Shown: piece by piece, positions 36,609 to 45,025 of the stretch
Position numbering within the stretch: position 1 is the stretch's first letter
Layout of the letters: the number at the start of each line of letters is the position of its first letter
DNA from: Microbacterium sp. CH12i
GTDB taxonomy: Bacteria > Actinomycetota > Actinomycetes > Actinomycetales > Microbacteriaceae
Length of the DNA: 64,000 bases
Assembly (NCBI RefSeq): GCF_000685355.1
Contig: NZ_JHET01000016.1
Span: 1-64,000 of the forward strand
Reading direction: 5' to 3'
Position numbers and translations under genes: made by a program
The notes under the pieces: generated by a model
What the model saw: only the letters and a program-made list of their open reading frames with translations
What the model was told of the DNA's origin: nothing
Database searches by the model: none

Positions 36609-37244
36609 ATGGACAAGCGCAGATCGATTCCCTATCCCATCGCTTCGGTGGGTGCACCGCGGGAGAAGGCGCTGCAGGCCCTGCAGGCATGTGGCTGGTC
36701 AGTGCAACGACGCCCATGGTTCTTCGTTCTGGTAGTCGTGACGTTGACACCGTTCGCATTCGTTACGGGGTGGCTCGTGACGTTCTGGTCGCGAACTGGA
36801 GCATTCTCGGGCTTGCCATGGTGGATCTTCGCCCTGATCTGCCTGCTCCTCGTCGTCGTGGCCATTCCCCTGGGATTCGTTGTCTTCGCAACGATGGCTC
36901 CCGGGTGGGTCAAATACGCAACGAAGGACGCCCGGTTCGGGATCCAAGTGAAATCACGAGGATGGTACGCCGGTGATCATGTCTCACGCCCCGGAACCAA
37001 GGATGCTGGCCGCGAGATCCGCCTGCTCGTGCGAGACGATCTCATAACTGTGGCCGATGAACACCGAGTTGTTATCTGGGCCCATACGACGTCAGCAACC
37101 CTCGCTCGACGCTACATAGAAGACATTCCCGGCCTCAGAATCGCCAGTCGCGGACGCCGCGGTCGCATCCTCCTAGTTCGTCCTCCACGACCCGTTGCGC
37201 TCGTCGAAGGGTCAGCTCAGGTGGATCGATCAATGACGATGTGA
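36609..37244 (+). CDS. Hypothetical membrane protein
   Basis: The 211-residue protein has two adjacent membrane helices (FFVLVVVTLTPFAFVTGWLV and IFALICLLLVVVAIPLGFVV) and then a hydrophilic C-terminal domain with RLLVRDDLITVADEHRVVIW. The ATG at 36609 is chosen over an upstream start that adds residues unlike the rest. I do not recognise the family. It is convergent with the replication operon. Confidence 0.6.
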   Translation: MDKRRSIPYPIASVGAPREKALQALQACGWSVQRRPWFFVLVVVTLTPFAFVTGWLVTFWSRTGAFSGLPWWIFALICLLLVVVAIPLGFVVFATMAPGWVKYATKDARFGIQVKSRGWYAGDHVSRPGTKDAGREIRLLVRDDLITVADEHRVVIWAHTTSATLARRYIEDIPGLRIASRGRRGRILLVRPPRPVALVEGSAQVDRSMTM

Positions 37245-37320
37245 CGACGGCTCACGCGGAGTATTCCGCCCAGAGCTCTTCGTCAGTAGAGGAATCGATA
37301 CGCGAACGCCTAAAGCTTGG

Positions 37321-37659
37321 TCAGCGGCGTTGACGTTTCTTGCCCCAGAAGGCACGGACAGCCATAGTAACCGCTTCGTCATTGGTGAGGCGATCGCCGC
37401 GAGCTGCCGCCTCGTTGCGAGCCTGAGCGATGTAGTCCAAGACATCGGGAGGCAACCGGAAGCTCGCGGGCTTCTTGTCCACGCGCTGGACGTTGTACGG
37501 GCCGCGCTTCTTGCCAGTTGGCGGAGCTGTTGCCGCCGGTGCGGGGTCGCTGATCGGGTCGACGGGATCCACGCCCTCATCGGCGGCTGGGCGAGGGGCA
37601 CGTTTGAGGGACGTAGGGCGTTCGGTCTTGCCGTCGCCAGCTGATCCAGCCTTAGCCAT
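37321..37659 (-). CDS. Ribbon-helix-helix-like plasmid protein
   Basis: The 112-residue protein has a basic, disordered-looking first half and a C-terminal domain, PASFRLPPDVLDYIAQARN...RLTNDEAVTMAVRAFWGK, that fits a ribbon-helix-helix DNA-binding fold. Such small proteins serve partition or copy control on plasmids. GGGAGGG precedes the ATG at 37659. It is the last gene of the 40135-37321 operon. No ParA partner is in the window, so a partition role is only a guess. Confidence 0.6.
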   Translation of the reverse strand: MAKAGSAGDGKTERPTSLKRAPRPAADEGVDPVDPISDPAPAATAPPTGKKRGPYNVQRVDKKPASFRLPPDVLDYIAQARNEAAARGDRLTNDEAVTMAVRAFWGKKRQRR

Positions 37660-38519
37660 AGTGAATCCCTCCCTTCACGATCGTCATGATTGGTTTCCCC
37701 CGCGCCGCGTCGTCGTGACTTTGCGGCGTCCAGCTGTGCACGCTGCTGCTGCCGCTGCTTCTCGGCATCCGTGAGCACGCGAGTGCGTCGTGTGCGGTCC
37801 CTGGCCGACTCGCGGTGGTACGACTCGGTCTTTGGCACCTGAACGACATTGAGGGTGACGCCGGTGATCGGGACGCTTGTTGTGTCGAGGTTGATATACC
37901 TGTTCCCGGCTTCACCAGCGAGCCAAGTGAGGGTGTCACCGCCTGATTCCTTGATGCGCTTCAGCATCGTCGAAGCGTTGTACGTGTTGACTTCCATCTG
38001 CCGGCCATTGCCGAACGTGACTCGGGCGGTGATCTGCTTCTGCTTATCTCCGGCCTGCCCCTTCGCTGCGTTTCGGATCAGTGAGACGAGCTGCTCACTC
38101 GCGACGGTGCGGCCCTTTGCTGTCTTGCCCTTCGGGATGCGCGCCTCGATGATCCGCCCGCCTTCGGACATGAATGACGTCGAAATCTGCGCTCGGCCAC
38201 CCTGCTTATCGCCGGTGTAGCGCCCGCCGGGATCGTCGGGGATAACGCTCTTGTTCTCTCCGTCGGTTCTCTTCCCGCGGATCGGCATCAGCGAACCGTC
38301 CTTGAGACGGCGGCGCGGTGGAATCTTGGTAGCGCGGCCCGTGTTCGTAATCTCTTCGAGCGTGTCGCGGTAGAGGGCCCCGCTGGTCTCACCGTTCAGG
38401 ATCTTGCGCACCATTCGAGGGGAACGGTGAAGCTCGGCCGCGAGCTCGGCGGTGGTGATGCCCCGGCCCCGGAGGATCCGGACTAGGTCTTGTGCGCTGC
38501 GCTTCTCGTCAGCCATCAC
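37652..38519 (-). CDS. HTH protein of the replication operon
   Basis: The N-terminus is a helix-turn-helix (TTAELAAELHRSPRMVRKIL). The middle part (SEQLVSLIRNAAKGQAGDK, ARVTFGNGRQMEVNTYNAST, GNRYINLDTTSVPITGVTL) is unlike any family I know. The start overlaps the stop of the larger gene upstream by four bases. As read, the frame runs on through the next gene to 37230. A shift near 37720 into the frame ending IMTIVKGGIHYG would stop it at 37652, overlapping the next start, which is a more natural end. I therefore suspect a frameshift there. Confidence 0.55.
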
Positions 38520-40135
38520 TCCACCTCGCTATCGGCGAGCGCTTCGGTGAGTCCGGATCGCTCAGCGCGAGTTTTCAGAGCGGCACGTTGCTTGAGAGTT
38601 TCAGGAGTTTGGAAAGACCCGCGTGTGTATCCCTGCAGGCGAAGACGTCCTGTCTTACCGTCGTCGCCGCCACCACTGTCAACGGGCAGCGACCAGACCG
38701 GCAGCGATGTTGTGAACACGGCGTCACCCTGGATGCCGATGAGAGTACTGGGATCGAGGCGGAGCGCCCCGGAGGTGCCGTTTCCGAGGGCGCTAGGGCC
38801 GTGGAGCACGCGAGCGCGAGCCCGACCCCAGACCTGAGCGGCGAGTTCCGGGTGGTAGAAGCTCGACGTCCTCGAGTTCGGGTTCGACGGCAACCGGTAG
38901 ATGAAGAGCTTTCCCTGACGGGTAGCGGTGTTCTGATACTCGCGAGGGATCTGGTCAGCGCTTTCTGCGACACGGGTCTCATCGCGCCCACCAGCGGCGA
39001 ATGCTCCGATGGAGTGCAGCACGATCGAGCGAAGCGCAGCCATGACCGCCTGCCGAATCGTCGGGTTCAGGTCGCGATTCTCGGCGACCTTGGCACGGGC
39101 GCGTGTCATCCGGTCGGTGAATGTATCGAGGGGGCGGGCCTTGGTGAAGACGATCGCCTCGTGCGGGATGATCTGCCAGCCGAAGGCGCGGGCGACGTGG
39201 ATCTCTGACCCATCGGCCCAGGTGTCGGCTGTGGCGCCGGGGCGGTTGGGGTAGTACCAGCCTTCTTCGACGCGTTGGTGTTTCACCGCGAGGAGGCCGA
39301 CGTGGTTCCAGTCCGCCGGAACTGTGAAGCGTACGTGGAATCGTGCGCGGGCGTATGGATCCTGCTCGAGCAGCTCGTATGCAGCCTCACGGTTCAGTCG
39401 ACGTGCGGGCCCGATGCCAAGCTCGCGGCCGACCCCGGCGTACATGAAGCGGCCATCCACGTAGGCAAACTCGCCGATCTTCTTCTGCTTGGCGGGGTCG
39501 ATCAAGGGCACGCAATCCTCGTGCCTGCTGAAGTTCGCACCTGCGACGAGGTGGTCGTAGTGGTGCTGGCCGCTGGTCGCGTGGATCTCGTCGGCGATGT
39601 CGGGGTCGACGGGAACGGGGTTGATCGTCTTCGGCAGCGAGAGAGCCCAAAGGTTCGTGCCGGTCGCTGCGGGGCTGTTGAAGAGACGAGCGCGCTCGTC
39701 TGCAGCACGGATGATTGCCGCTGTGGTGTCCCAGGCTTCGCGAGCTTGGGCGGGGGTCAGTGGGGAGTCATCGAACCATTCTTCGACGGTGCGGACTTCG
39801 ATCTTGAAGCCTGTGCTCTCGTGCTCGAACCGCCCTGTGGGAGGGTCGCTGATCCAATGAGATCCTGGCTTCCAGCGCGGCGTCTGAACGTACAACCAGT
39901 GCCTCACTCCCGGCAGTGGCTCGGGTCGTTTTCCGGAGAGCATGATCCGGTTCGCACCGTATGACGCAGCGGTGTCGAGCAGATCGGTGAGGTTGGGGTT
40001 CTTCCGGCGCTCGCCGATAACGGGGCGGACGGGTGCGCCAGCCTGGGTGACGCCACGACCGGTGGTCTGGTCGACCCAGATGGTGGGGATGTCCTTGGGA
40101 GTCCACGGCTTGGGTCGGTAGTCGATCTCGTTCAT
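38516..40135 (-). CDS. Candidate replication protein with family-B polymerase-like motifs
   Basis: The 539-residue protein is not one I recognise by name. Three stretches, in the right order, resemble family-B polymerase motifs: YVDGRFMYAGVGREL (like motif A, DxxSLYP; about residue 230), AALRSIVLHSIGAFA (like motif B, KxxxNSxYG; about 390) and IGIQGDAVFTTSLPVW (like motif C, around a DTD; about 485). No exonuclease domain is seen. It is the first gene of a three-gene operon with two DNA-binding proteins and has its own AT-rich promoter. A replication initiator of the element is the best guess; a catalytically inactive relative is possible because the acidic residues are sparse. Confidence 0.5.
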   Translation of the reverse strand: MNEIDYRPKPWTPKDIPTIWVDQTTGRGVTQAGAPVRPVIGERRKNPNLTDLLDTAASYGANRIMLSGKRPEPLPGVRHWLYVQTPRWKPGSHWISDPPTGRFEHESTGFKIEVRTVEEWFDDSPLTPAQAREAWDTTAAIIRAADERARLFNSPAATGTNLWALSLPKTINPVPVDPDIADEIHATSGQHHYDHLVAGANFSRHEDCVPLIDPAKQKKIGEFAYVDGRFMYAGVGRELGIGPARRLNREAAYELLEQDPYARARFHVRFTVPADWNHVGLLAVKHQRVEEGWYYPNRPGATADTWADGSEIHVARAFGWQIIPHEAIVFTKARPLDTFTDRMTRARAKVAENRDLNPTIRQAVMAALRSIVLHSIGAFAAGGRDETRVAESADQIPREYQNTATRQGKLFIYRLPSNPNSRTSSFYHPELAAQVWGRARARVLHGPSALGNGTSGALRLDPSTLIGIQGDAVFTTSLPVWSLPVDSGGGDDGKTGRLRLQGYTRGSFQTPETLKQRAALKTRAERSGLTEALADSEVE

Positions 40136-40232
40136 TGCTGGGCCTCCTCTCGAATCATCCTAGAAGTTATATTAGGGAAGAAATAATGAAAAATGCAAGC
40201 ACATTTCACCTGAAGTGTTCGCTTTCGTCTGA
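40136..40232 (-). promoter_or_regulatory. AT-rich promoter region of the replication operon
   Basis: This short gap is far more AT-rich than its surroundings. TTATATTA-GG-GAAG at 40167-40180 places a possible -10 box (AATATAA on the minus strand) about 30 bases upstream of the start. GAGGAGG lies just before the ATG. The dyad is related to those at 40555 and 44972. Confidence 0.45.
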
Positions 40233-40463
40233 TTAGGAAGCCAAACGATGATTGCGATCGCGGTGAGAGCTGAGCGCTTTCGCAACGCCTCGCTCTGTCA
40301 TCCCGAGCAGCTGCGCAACCTCACGGAGCGTGAGTGGTGGCGTCTGGGAGCGTGCTTCTTCGATCAGCTCGTCGCGCCGATCGATCAGCTCTTCCTTTTT
40401 TGCGAGTTCCACGGCTACTGCCTGGAGCTCCTGGCGGATCTCGTCGACATTGGAGTGGGTCAT
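40233..40463 (-). CDS. Small HTH protein with N-terminal coiled coil
   Basis: The 76-residue product starts with a charged helix (DEIRQELQAVAVELAKKEELIDRRDELIEEA) and ends in a sigma-type or MerR-like helix-turn-helix (LTLREVAQLLGMTERGVAKAL). It is divergent from the HTH gene at 40569. Such proteins often act in plasmid copy or transfer control. ATG at 40463. Confidence 0.6.
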   Translation of the reverse strand: MTHSNVDEIRQELQAVAVELAKKEELIDRRDELIEEARSQTPPLTLREVAQLLGMTERGVAKALSSHRDRNHRLAS

Positions 40464-40554
40464 AGGAACGAGGTTACGGAACCGAGTTCCCATTCGGGTC
40501 AAGATCGCGGCGTGTCGGCCACGAGCGTAACTCTGCCCCTTGTCCCCTCTGACG

Positions 40555-40572
40555 TTATATTCGTGAACATGA
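40555..40572. promoter_or_regulatory. TTATATTC dyad overlapping the 40569 start
   Basis: TTATATTC-GT-GAACATGA is an imperfect version of the perfect dyad at 44972-44989. If TATATT is the -10 box, transcription would begin at or near the ATG at 40569, giving a leaderless message. Confidence 0.4.
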
Positions 40573-41045
40573 GCGACCAGGAGCTTCTCGACAGTGCACA
40601 AGTGGCGGCGCGACTTTCCGTGACCATCGGGACCGTCTACAAACTTCGCACCGAGGACGAGGCTTTCCCGAGTCCGGTCCGCTACCAGGGGCGCTCCCCT
40701 CTCTACTCCCCTGCGGCGATCGACACCTTCATTGCGCAGCGCTCGACACGCGAGCCCTCCGCGCGGGGCCGGCGTCCGCGCCTGACCCTTCCGGACTCCG
40801 TCGACAAGGATCAGTTCTCCGAACGGCTCCGTGACCGCATCGCGGCGGGTGCTGGCACCCCGAGCGTGACCACCCAGGCCGATCTGATCTCCATCCTGGG
40901 GCTGAACAGCGTCACCTTCGGTCAGCGCATGCGAGGTCGAACCCGGTGGAAAGACGCGGAGCTCTCGGTAATCGCGGATCGGCTGGACTTGGACGTCACC
41001 GATGCCAACGCCGCCCTCAACGCCGCACGAGCTGCCAAGCAGTAA
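40569..41045 (+). CDS. HTH DNA-binding protein (AlpA/excisionase-like start)
   Basis: The 158-residue protein starts MSDQELLDSAQVAARLSVTIGTVYKL, the typical opening of an AlpA or excisionase-type winged helix, followed by YSPAAIDTFIAQR. A second part, TQADLISILGLNSVTFGQRMRGRTRW, looks like another HTH. No ribosome-binding site is seen before the ATG, in keeping with a leaderless message. It probably regulates the element. Confidence 0.65.
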   Translation: MSDQELLDSAQVAARLSVTIGTVYKLRTEDEAFPSPVRYQGRSPLYSPAAIDTFIAQRSTREPSARGRRPRLTLPDSVDKDQFSERLRDRIAAGAGTPSVTTQADLISILGLNSVTFGQRMRGRTRWKDAELSVIADRLDLDVTDANAALNAARAAKQ

Positions 41046-41063
41046 GTTCTCTGTCACATCTAT

Positions 41064-41094
41064 AAGGGGTTCAATCCCTGCTCAGAAACCGACA
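41064..41094 (+). promoter_or_regulatory. Bipartite site AAGGGGT-N15-AAACCGACA, copy A
   Basis: AAGGGGT at 41064-41070 and AAACCGACA at 41086-41094 are separated by exactly 15 bases, as in the other three copies. This copy lies between two convergent genes, so its role is less clear than that of the others. Confidence 0.6.
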
Positions 41095-41161
41095 TATTCG
41101 GGCGGAGTCAACGCGAATCTCCACTGCTCGCGGATCGCCGACTACCGGAGCGAGGATCTCC

Positions 41162-41920
41162 TCAGTGGTTCACGCTTTCCGCCAGCTCCCGGAGCCGTTG
41201 GTCGTTGAGCGCACGATCGACGATGAGCCCTTCGGTGATGCGCTCATGTGCGACGGCATGCTGTGTCAGCAATAGCTCTGCTTCGGTGCGTGTGGACTCA
41301 ATCAGAGCTTCGACGGTAAGAGGGCCAGCGTGGCGCTCTGGTCGCTGCCCCGTGGCGATGATGGTCATCATCCGAAGCTGTTGGAGTTCCATGTCGCTCA
41401 TAGAGCCTTGATCGAAATGCCCGGCACGGTGATCGGCAACCTGCCCGGCAAAGCCGAACACCAACGCATCGAAGGATTGCTCGTGCATGGTGAGATCTTC
41501 GTCAGGTTCATAGGTCACTCGCCCGCCCCGGTCCCCCACGGCGTGAATATCAGCGGTAACGGCAGTCATCCCCAACACGATCGCTGCGACTGCATGTGCA
41601 GCCTCGTGTCGAGCGAACCTCTCCAGCTCGGGACCAACGGGAGGATCAGCGGTTCTCGCAGCAAACGCACCAGTAGCAATGGGCCGTGGGTGCACCGCGT
41701 AATGCCGGGGGCCAAATACGAGCCGGCAGACGAACCAGAACATGGATATGGCCATGACCAGCACAGCACCGTGCTTCAGCGCAGCCTCGGGTTGCGTCAT
41801 CACCAGGGTCCAGAGCGGCTCGAGCAGTTCGATGATGCTTTCGGTGTTGAACATCAGCACCAAGCAGCCCCCAACGATCACGACGAACCGCGAGACAACA
41901 CCCATCCTGAGCCCTCTCAT
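41162..41920 (-). CDS. Membrane zincin (HEAAH, M41-like)
   Basis: The protein of about 252 residues has two N-terminal membrane helices and then RFARHEAAHAVAAIVLGM, an HExxH zinc-protease motif of the FtsH/M41 type, with a downstream FDALVFGFAGQVADHRAG stretch resembling the M41 helix with its third ligand. It has no AAA ATPase domain. It ends the eight-gene operon. A role in cleaving a membrane or envelope protein during transfer is a guess. Confidence 0.65.
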   Translation of the reverse strand: MRGLRMGVVSRFVVIVGGCLVLMFNTESIIELLEPLWTLVMTQPEAALKHGAVLVMAISMFWFVCRLVFGPRHYAVHPRPIATGAFAARTADPPVGPELERFARHEAAHAVAAIVLGMTAVTADIHAVGDRGGRVTYEPDEDLTMHEQSFDALVFGFAGQVADHRAGHFDQGSMSDMELQQLRMMTIIATGQRPERHAGPLTVEALIESTRTEAELLLTQHAVAHERITEGLIVDRALNDQRLRELAESVNH

Positions 41921-42204
41921 TTTCGCGATTCCCGCGCCCGGAACTGGACCCAAGGGATGGCGATCAGCACTCCGATTCCCGCCATACCCAACGTGGCGAT
42001 GCAGGCAATCGCGAAGAAGACCCAGGCGCCAGCGATAAGCCAGCTGGGGTCGACCAAGGTATCCGCCCAGATGCCGACATGAGCAGTCGCCCAGACGAGA
42101 AACGCTACCCAGAGGCCGATAAGGATGAGGCCCTTCCATGCACCACTTGCTCGCTCATCCCCTATGAGCTGATCTTCGGGCTCGATGCGCTTGATATACA
42201 TCAT
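41917..42204 (-). CDS. Small two-helix membrane protein
   Basis: The product of about 95 residues starts MMYIKRIEPEDQLIG and has two membrane helices (WKGLILIGLWVAFLVWAT and WLIAGAWVFFAIACIATLGM). Its ATG overlaps the stop of the HNH gene upstream and its stop overlaps the zincin start (ATGA). It could be a partner of the zincin. No named family. Confidence 0.6.
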   Translation of the reverse strand: MMYIKRIEPEDQLIGDERASGAWKGLILIGLWVAFLVWATAHVGIWADTLVDPSWLIAGAWVFFAIACIATLGMAGIGVLIAIPWVQFRARESRK

Positions 42205-42971
42205 TATTCGGCCCCACACGTGGTGAGATTCTGGACGAGGGCGTCCCGGTCGGCGACGGTGACAGACAGTCCCCAGGTGTCGACTATCTGCGTGTACTTC
42301 AAGACGTATGGGCAGCGATACCAGGTCGCGGGGAGCCAATCCGAGGGCCCGGCGTCTTGCTTGGATTGATTTGCGATGCCGTCGACGGCGATGACGTTGC
42401 CGAGGTCGTTGGCGAACTGCAGCCGGCGATCATCGGTCCAAGCCCACGCACCGCCCACGTGCGCAGCTTTGAGACTGACGATGTGCTCTCCCTGCACCCC
42501 TTGGCTCCCCGGGTTGCCGGGTTCAGCGACCCGGTCATGCTGAAAGACAATGTCGCCGCCGGTGTAGGGATCATTCACAAGCACGCCGCTCAGGACCGTG
42601 CATCCGTTGTCATCAAGAACGACATCGACGAGATCTCTGGCCAACACATCGTCTCGTTGCCGGCAACCATTCCCATCTATGTCAGCCCAGGCGGTGCCGA
42701 ATGAGTCCCGTTGATACTGCGGAACCGGCGCGTTGGTGTCGTCAACGATGACTGGCAGCGCAGCAGCCTCCACCGCCGCCTCTGCGTAGGAAGCAACCTG
42801 ATCAGGATCAGCCGGCGCCGGTTCGATCGGCATAGCCGTAGGAGCAGCGGTCGCAGACTCGTGGTTTGCCAGGGCCTGGACATCGGGGAAATTGGCTGTC
42901 ATAGCTATGACGAAGCCAATGAGGGCGGCGCACGCGCCGGCAGCGCTCTTGATTTTCGTAGAGCTGCGCAT
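42204..42971 (-). CDS. Secreted HNH (DUF1524-type) nuclease
   Basis: The protein of about 255 residues has an export signal (AAGACAALIGFVIAMTANF) and a C-terminal DUF1524/GmrSD-type HNH domain: GCRQRDDVLARDLV, the metal histidine in VQGEHIVSLKAAHVGGAWAW, and FANDLGNVIAVDGIANQSKQDAGPSDWLP. Such secreted nucleases are common in actinobacteria. It may degrade DNA outside the cell or act on entering DNA. It is placed in an operon of short element-specific genes. The Met at 42971 (MRSSTKIKS) is the natural signal-peptide start. Confidence 0.82.
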   Translation of the reverse strand: MRSSTKIKSAAGACAALIGFVIAMTANFPDVQALANHESATAAPTAMPIEPAPADPDQVASYAEAAVEAAALPVIVDDTNAPVPQYQRDSFGTAWADIDGNGCRQRDDVLARDLVDVVLDDNGCTVLSGVLVNDPYTGGDIVFQHDRVAEPGNPGSQGVQGEHIVSLKAAHVGGAWAWTDDRRLQFANDLGNVIAVDGIANQSKQDAGPSDWLPATWYRCPYVLKYTQIVDTWGLSVTVADRDALVQNLTTCGAE

Positions 42972-43023
42972 CAGGGGATCCTCCGAACAGTGAGAGTGAT
43001 GGCGAGTGAGGCGAGGCGCTCTC

Positions 43024-43344
43024 TCATGGCCAGATGAATTCGGCTGGCGTCGGTAAAGGGCCATCGGGATTCCGGATCTCGTACTGCGCGTCCTCGATCA
43101 TGCCGGTGTAGGCAAGCGCGAAAGCTCCTGGATCACTCGCTCCAGCACCGACCGCGAAGGCGTGAGCATCCGACCACGCGATCCCCGCGAACGAATGATC
43201 GTCCGGGAAACCAGACGTAGGCTCCTCGATCGCTTCCGCGACCGCATCGCCCCATTCCCTGCTGCGCTCGATGTCATCGGAGTACTCGACACCTGCTTTG
43301 GTCTCGAAGATTTCCACTGCACGCTCATGCTGTTCAGGACTCAT
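43024..43344 (-). CDS. Hypothetical acidic protein
   Basis: The 106-residue protein is acidic and helical (PEQHERAVEIFETKAGVEYSD...). No family is recognised. It overlaps the upstream gene by 11 bases and sits in the 44956-41162 operon. Confidence 0.5.
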   Translation of the reverse strand: MSPEQHERAVEIFETKAGVEYSDDIERSREWGDAVAEAIEEPTSGFPDDHSFAGIAWSDAHAFAVGAGASDPGAFALAYTGMIEDAQYEIRNPDGPLPTPAEFIWP

Positions 43345-43636
43345 TCCGTGCCTCCGTCGTTCGAGTAGCCCGCTCGAGAAAATCGAAGCGGAGCATCGAT
43401 GTTGCGACGTGCCACTGGCCAGAATCGAGCAGCTCGAAGGCCACGTCGTCGGGTCTTGTGCCCTTTACGCGCTGCGCCATGGTCCGGAGCTCGTCAGCGA
43501 GGATGAACAGGGCTGAACTGGCCGTGGTGTCATCGAATTCAGCCGCGCGTGCGGCCTGACGATCAGCACTAGCTGCAAGGTCGATAAGCGTTTCGTACAA
43601 GATCGTCAGTGGGCTCTCTACTATCGGGATGGTCAT
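43334..43636 (-). CDS. Hypothetical helical protein
   Basis: The 100-residue product starts at the Met at 43636 (MTIPIVESPLTILYETL) and is mostly helical with no signal or membrane segment. It overlaps both neighbours, which supports translation as part of the operon. Function unknown. Confidence 0.5.
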   Translation of the reverse strand: MTIPIVESPLTILYETLIDLAASADRQAARAAEFDDTTASSALFILADELRTMAQRVKGTRPDDVAFELLDSGQWHVATSMLRFDFLERATRTTEARNES

Positions 43637-43833
43637 CTGATACTCATTCCTGGCCGGGCTGTGGCTTCGGAGCCCAGGAACCTCTCGAAGGTCTCTTGCA
43701 TGCGCTCGGTCAACGGCTGCCCAACAACGCGCGAGCAGACAAGCCGAAAGAGGCGGAAGCTCCAACTCACGCGAACGTGAACCCCACATGTCGCGGTCAT
43801 CTTCTTGGAGAGCTCAGCGGCAGTTTCATCCAT
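43633..43833 (-). CDS. Small hypothetical protein
   Basis: The 66-residue frame starts MDETAAELSKKMTATCG and ends in PGMSIR, with its stop inside the next start (ATGA). It is basic in the middle (RVSWSFRLFRLVCSR). No family is recognised. Confidence 0.45.
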   Translation of the reverse strand: MDETAAELSKKMTATCGVHVRVSWSFRLFRLVCSRVVGQPLTERMQETFERFLGSEATARPGMSIR

Positions 43834-44060
43834 CAGCTGCGTCCTTTCGCGTGGCGGAGCATGGTCCAGGTGATCGGCGTTTCTGGACTGAGTTCGTAGA
43901 GACGGCTGTAGTGCACCCAAGCGCGATATGCCCGCGAGCACGTGAGATGTTCTCGGCTCCCGTAATTGGGGCAGCCACCACGGCTCTTGCAGCCGGTTTT
44001 GAAGCCGGCTGCAGAGCCGTGCACGGCCTGCTCGAGGACATCTAATGTCTTGCTCATCAA
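43833..44060 (-). CDS. Small cysteine-containing protein
   Basis: The 75-residue product has the pattern HGSAAGFKTGCKSRGGCPNYG followed by LTCSRAYRAWVHY. This spacing of Gly, Cys and His is common in short actinobacterial plasmid and phage proteins thought to bind zinc. The function is unknown. Start and stop overlap the neighbouring genes. Confidence 0.55.
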   Translation of the reverse strand: MMSKTLDVLEQAVHGSAAGFKTGCKSRGGCPNYGSREHLTCSRAYRAWVHYSRLYELSPETPITWTMLRHAKGRS

Positions 44061-44956
44061 GCGGCCGTTTTCGCAGCAGAGCGGAGCCGGGTGACATGCC
44101 TGGCAGTGATGCCGACGAACGGGACGATCTCACTGGTGCTCCACCCGAACTCGGGCGCTCTGGCGATGACGATCGCGCGTTCCGCATCGGACAGATGGAC
44201 GCGCTCGCCGCGCAGCGCAAGTTCCACGGCGATCTCATCGACCAGGTCAGGTTCTGCATCAGTATCTGAGGGCCCGTCGTCCAGGTCGATGTCGTCCCAT
44301 GTCAGCGCGGGGAGCCACCCTTTCGCTTCGGCGCGTTGTAGTGCGTGGGTGCGGGCAACGCGCTCTCCAAACGTCGTTGCCGGGGCGTCTTTGTCCCAGA
44401 GCTCCTCATAGAGATCCGCGATGGCGCGATGCGTCTCTGCGGAGACCCGGCCGCTGATGAGTACGAAATCCAAGCGTTTCCGGTCATAGGAGGTTCGTCG
44501 AGCCAGCACGGAGATTGCCCATCCGCGTGTCCCGAGCGCCTGCAGACGACGTCGGGCTCCTCGCGAGTCCACCCAGTGCCCGTCTGGGACAGTGCTTAGG
44601 TCCGCGGTGATTGCGAGGATCTTCTCGGCGGTGGCCGCGTAGACCATCGGAGCGCGGAAACGCTTGGTCCCGTGCCTACCCCGCATGATTCGAACCAGGG
44701 TCGACTTATCAATGCCAGCAGCCGCGGCTATCGCCGCTGGTCTCATGCCGGCCATCGCGAGCTCTCCGATGTGTTCCTGGACAGGGCGTGCTGAGATGAG
44801 CGATCCTGTCGGGCGGCCGTACGCGACGAGCTTCTTGTACTCATAGCAACGGCGACGGTTGGCATCCCGGCAAACCAGGCAAGCGCAGCTGTGGCTGCGG
44901 TAACAGGTCGGCGTCTCGCCGTGCTTGTGGTCCTCGGGGCAAATGTGGGTGCGCAT
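44057..44956 (-). CDS. HTH protein with N-terminal zinc-finger-like motif
   Basis: The protein of about 299 residues starts MRTHICPEDHKHGETPTCYR, with CACLVCRDANRRR after it, which looks like a zinc finger. Two helix-turn-helix stretches follow: MRPAAIAAAAGIDKSTLVRI (about residue 70) and the C-terminal TSEIVPFVGITARHVTRL. The ATG at 44956 has GGAGGT upstream; a TTG four codons earlier is less likely. It heads the operon that runs to 41162 and is the likely regulator of it. Bipartite copy B and a perfect dyad lie upstream. Confidence 0.65.
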   Translation of the reverse strand: MRTHICPEDHKHGETPTCYRSHSCACLVCRDANRRRCYEYKKLVAYGRPTGSLISARPVQEHIGELAMAGMRPAAIAAAAGIDKSTLVRIMRGRHGTKRFRAPMVYAATAEKILAITADLSTVPDGHWVDSRGARRRLQALGTRGWAISVLARRTSYDRKRLDFVLISGRVSAETHRAIADLYEELWDKDAPATTFGERVARTHALQRAEAKGWLPALTWDDIDLDDGPSDTDAEPDLVDEIAVELALRGERVHLSDAERAIVIARAPEFGWSTSEIVPFVGITARHVTRLRSAAKTAA

Positions 44957-44971
44957 GGCCACCTCCAATGA

Positions 44972-44989
44972 TTATATTCCCGAATATAA
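44972..44989. promoter_or_regulatory. Perfect TTATATTC-CC-GAATATAA dyad
   Basis: The 8-bp arms are exact complements around a two-base centre. On the minus strand TATAAT ends 18 bases before the ATG at 44956 and can serve as a -10 box. Weaker versions lie at 40167 and 40555. Confidence 0.6.
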
Positions 44990-45025
44990 CTTATTACGAA
45001 GGCGTCGTAAAGCTCCTTCACCGAT

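Noticed and set aside
40466..41057. An N-terminal extension of the small minus-strand HTH gene across the 40569 gene
   Set aside because: The extended part is the antisense of the plus-strand HTH gene, which has better codon use; only the last 76 codons are supported.
43833..44060. WhiB-type iron-sulfur regulator
   Set aside because: The protein has only three cysteines with the wrong spacing, and lacks the WhiB GVWGG-type turn.
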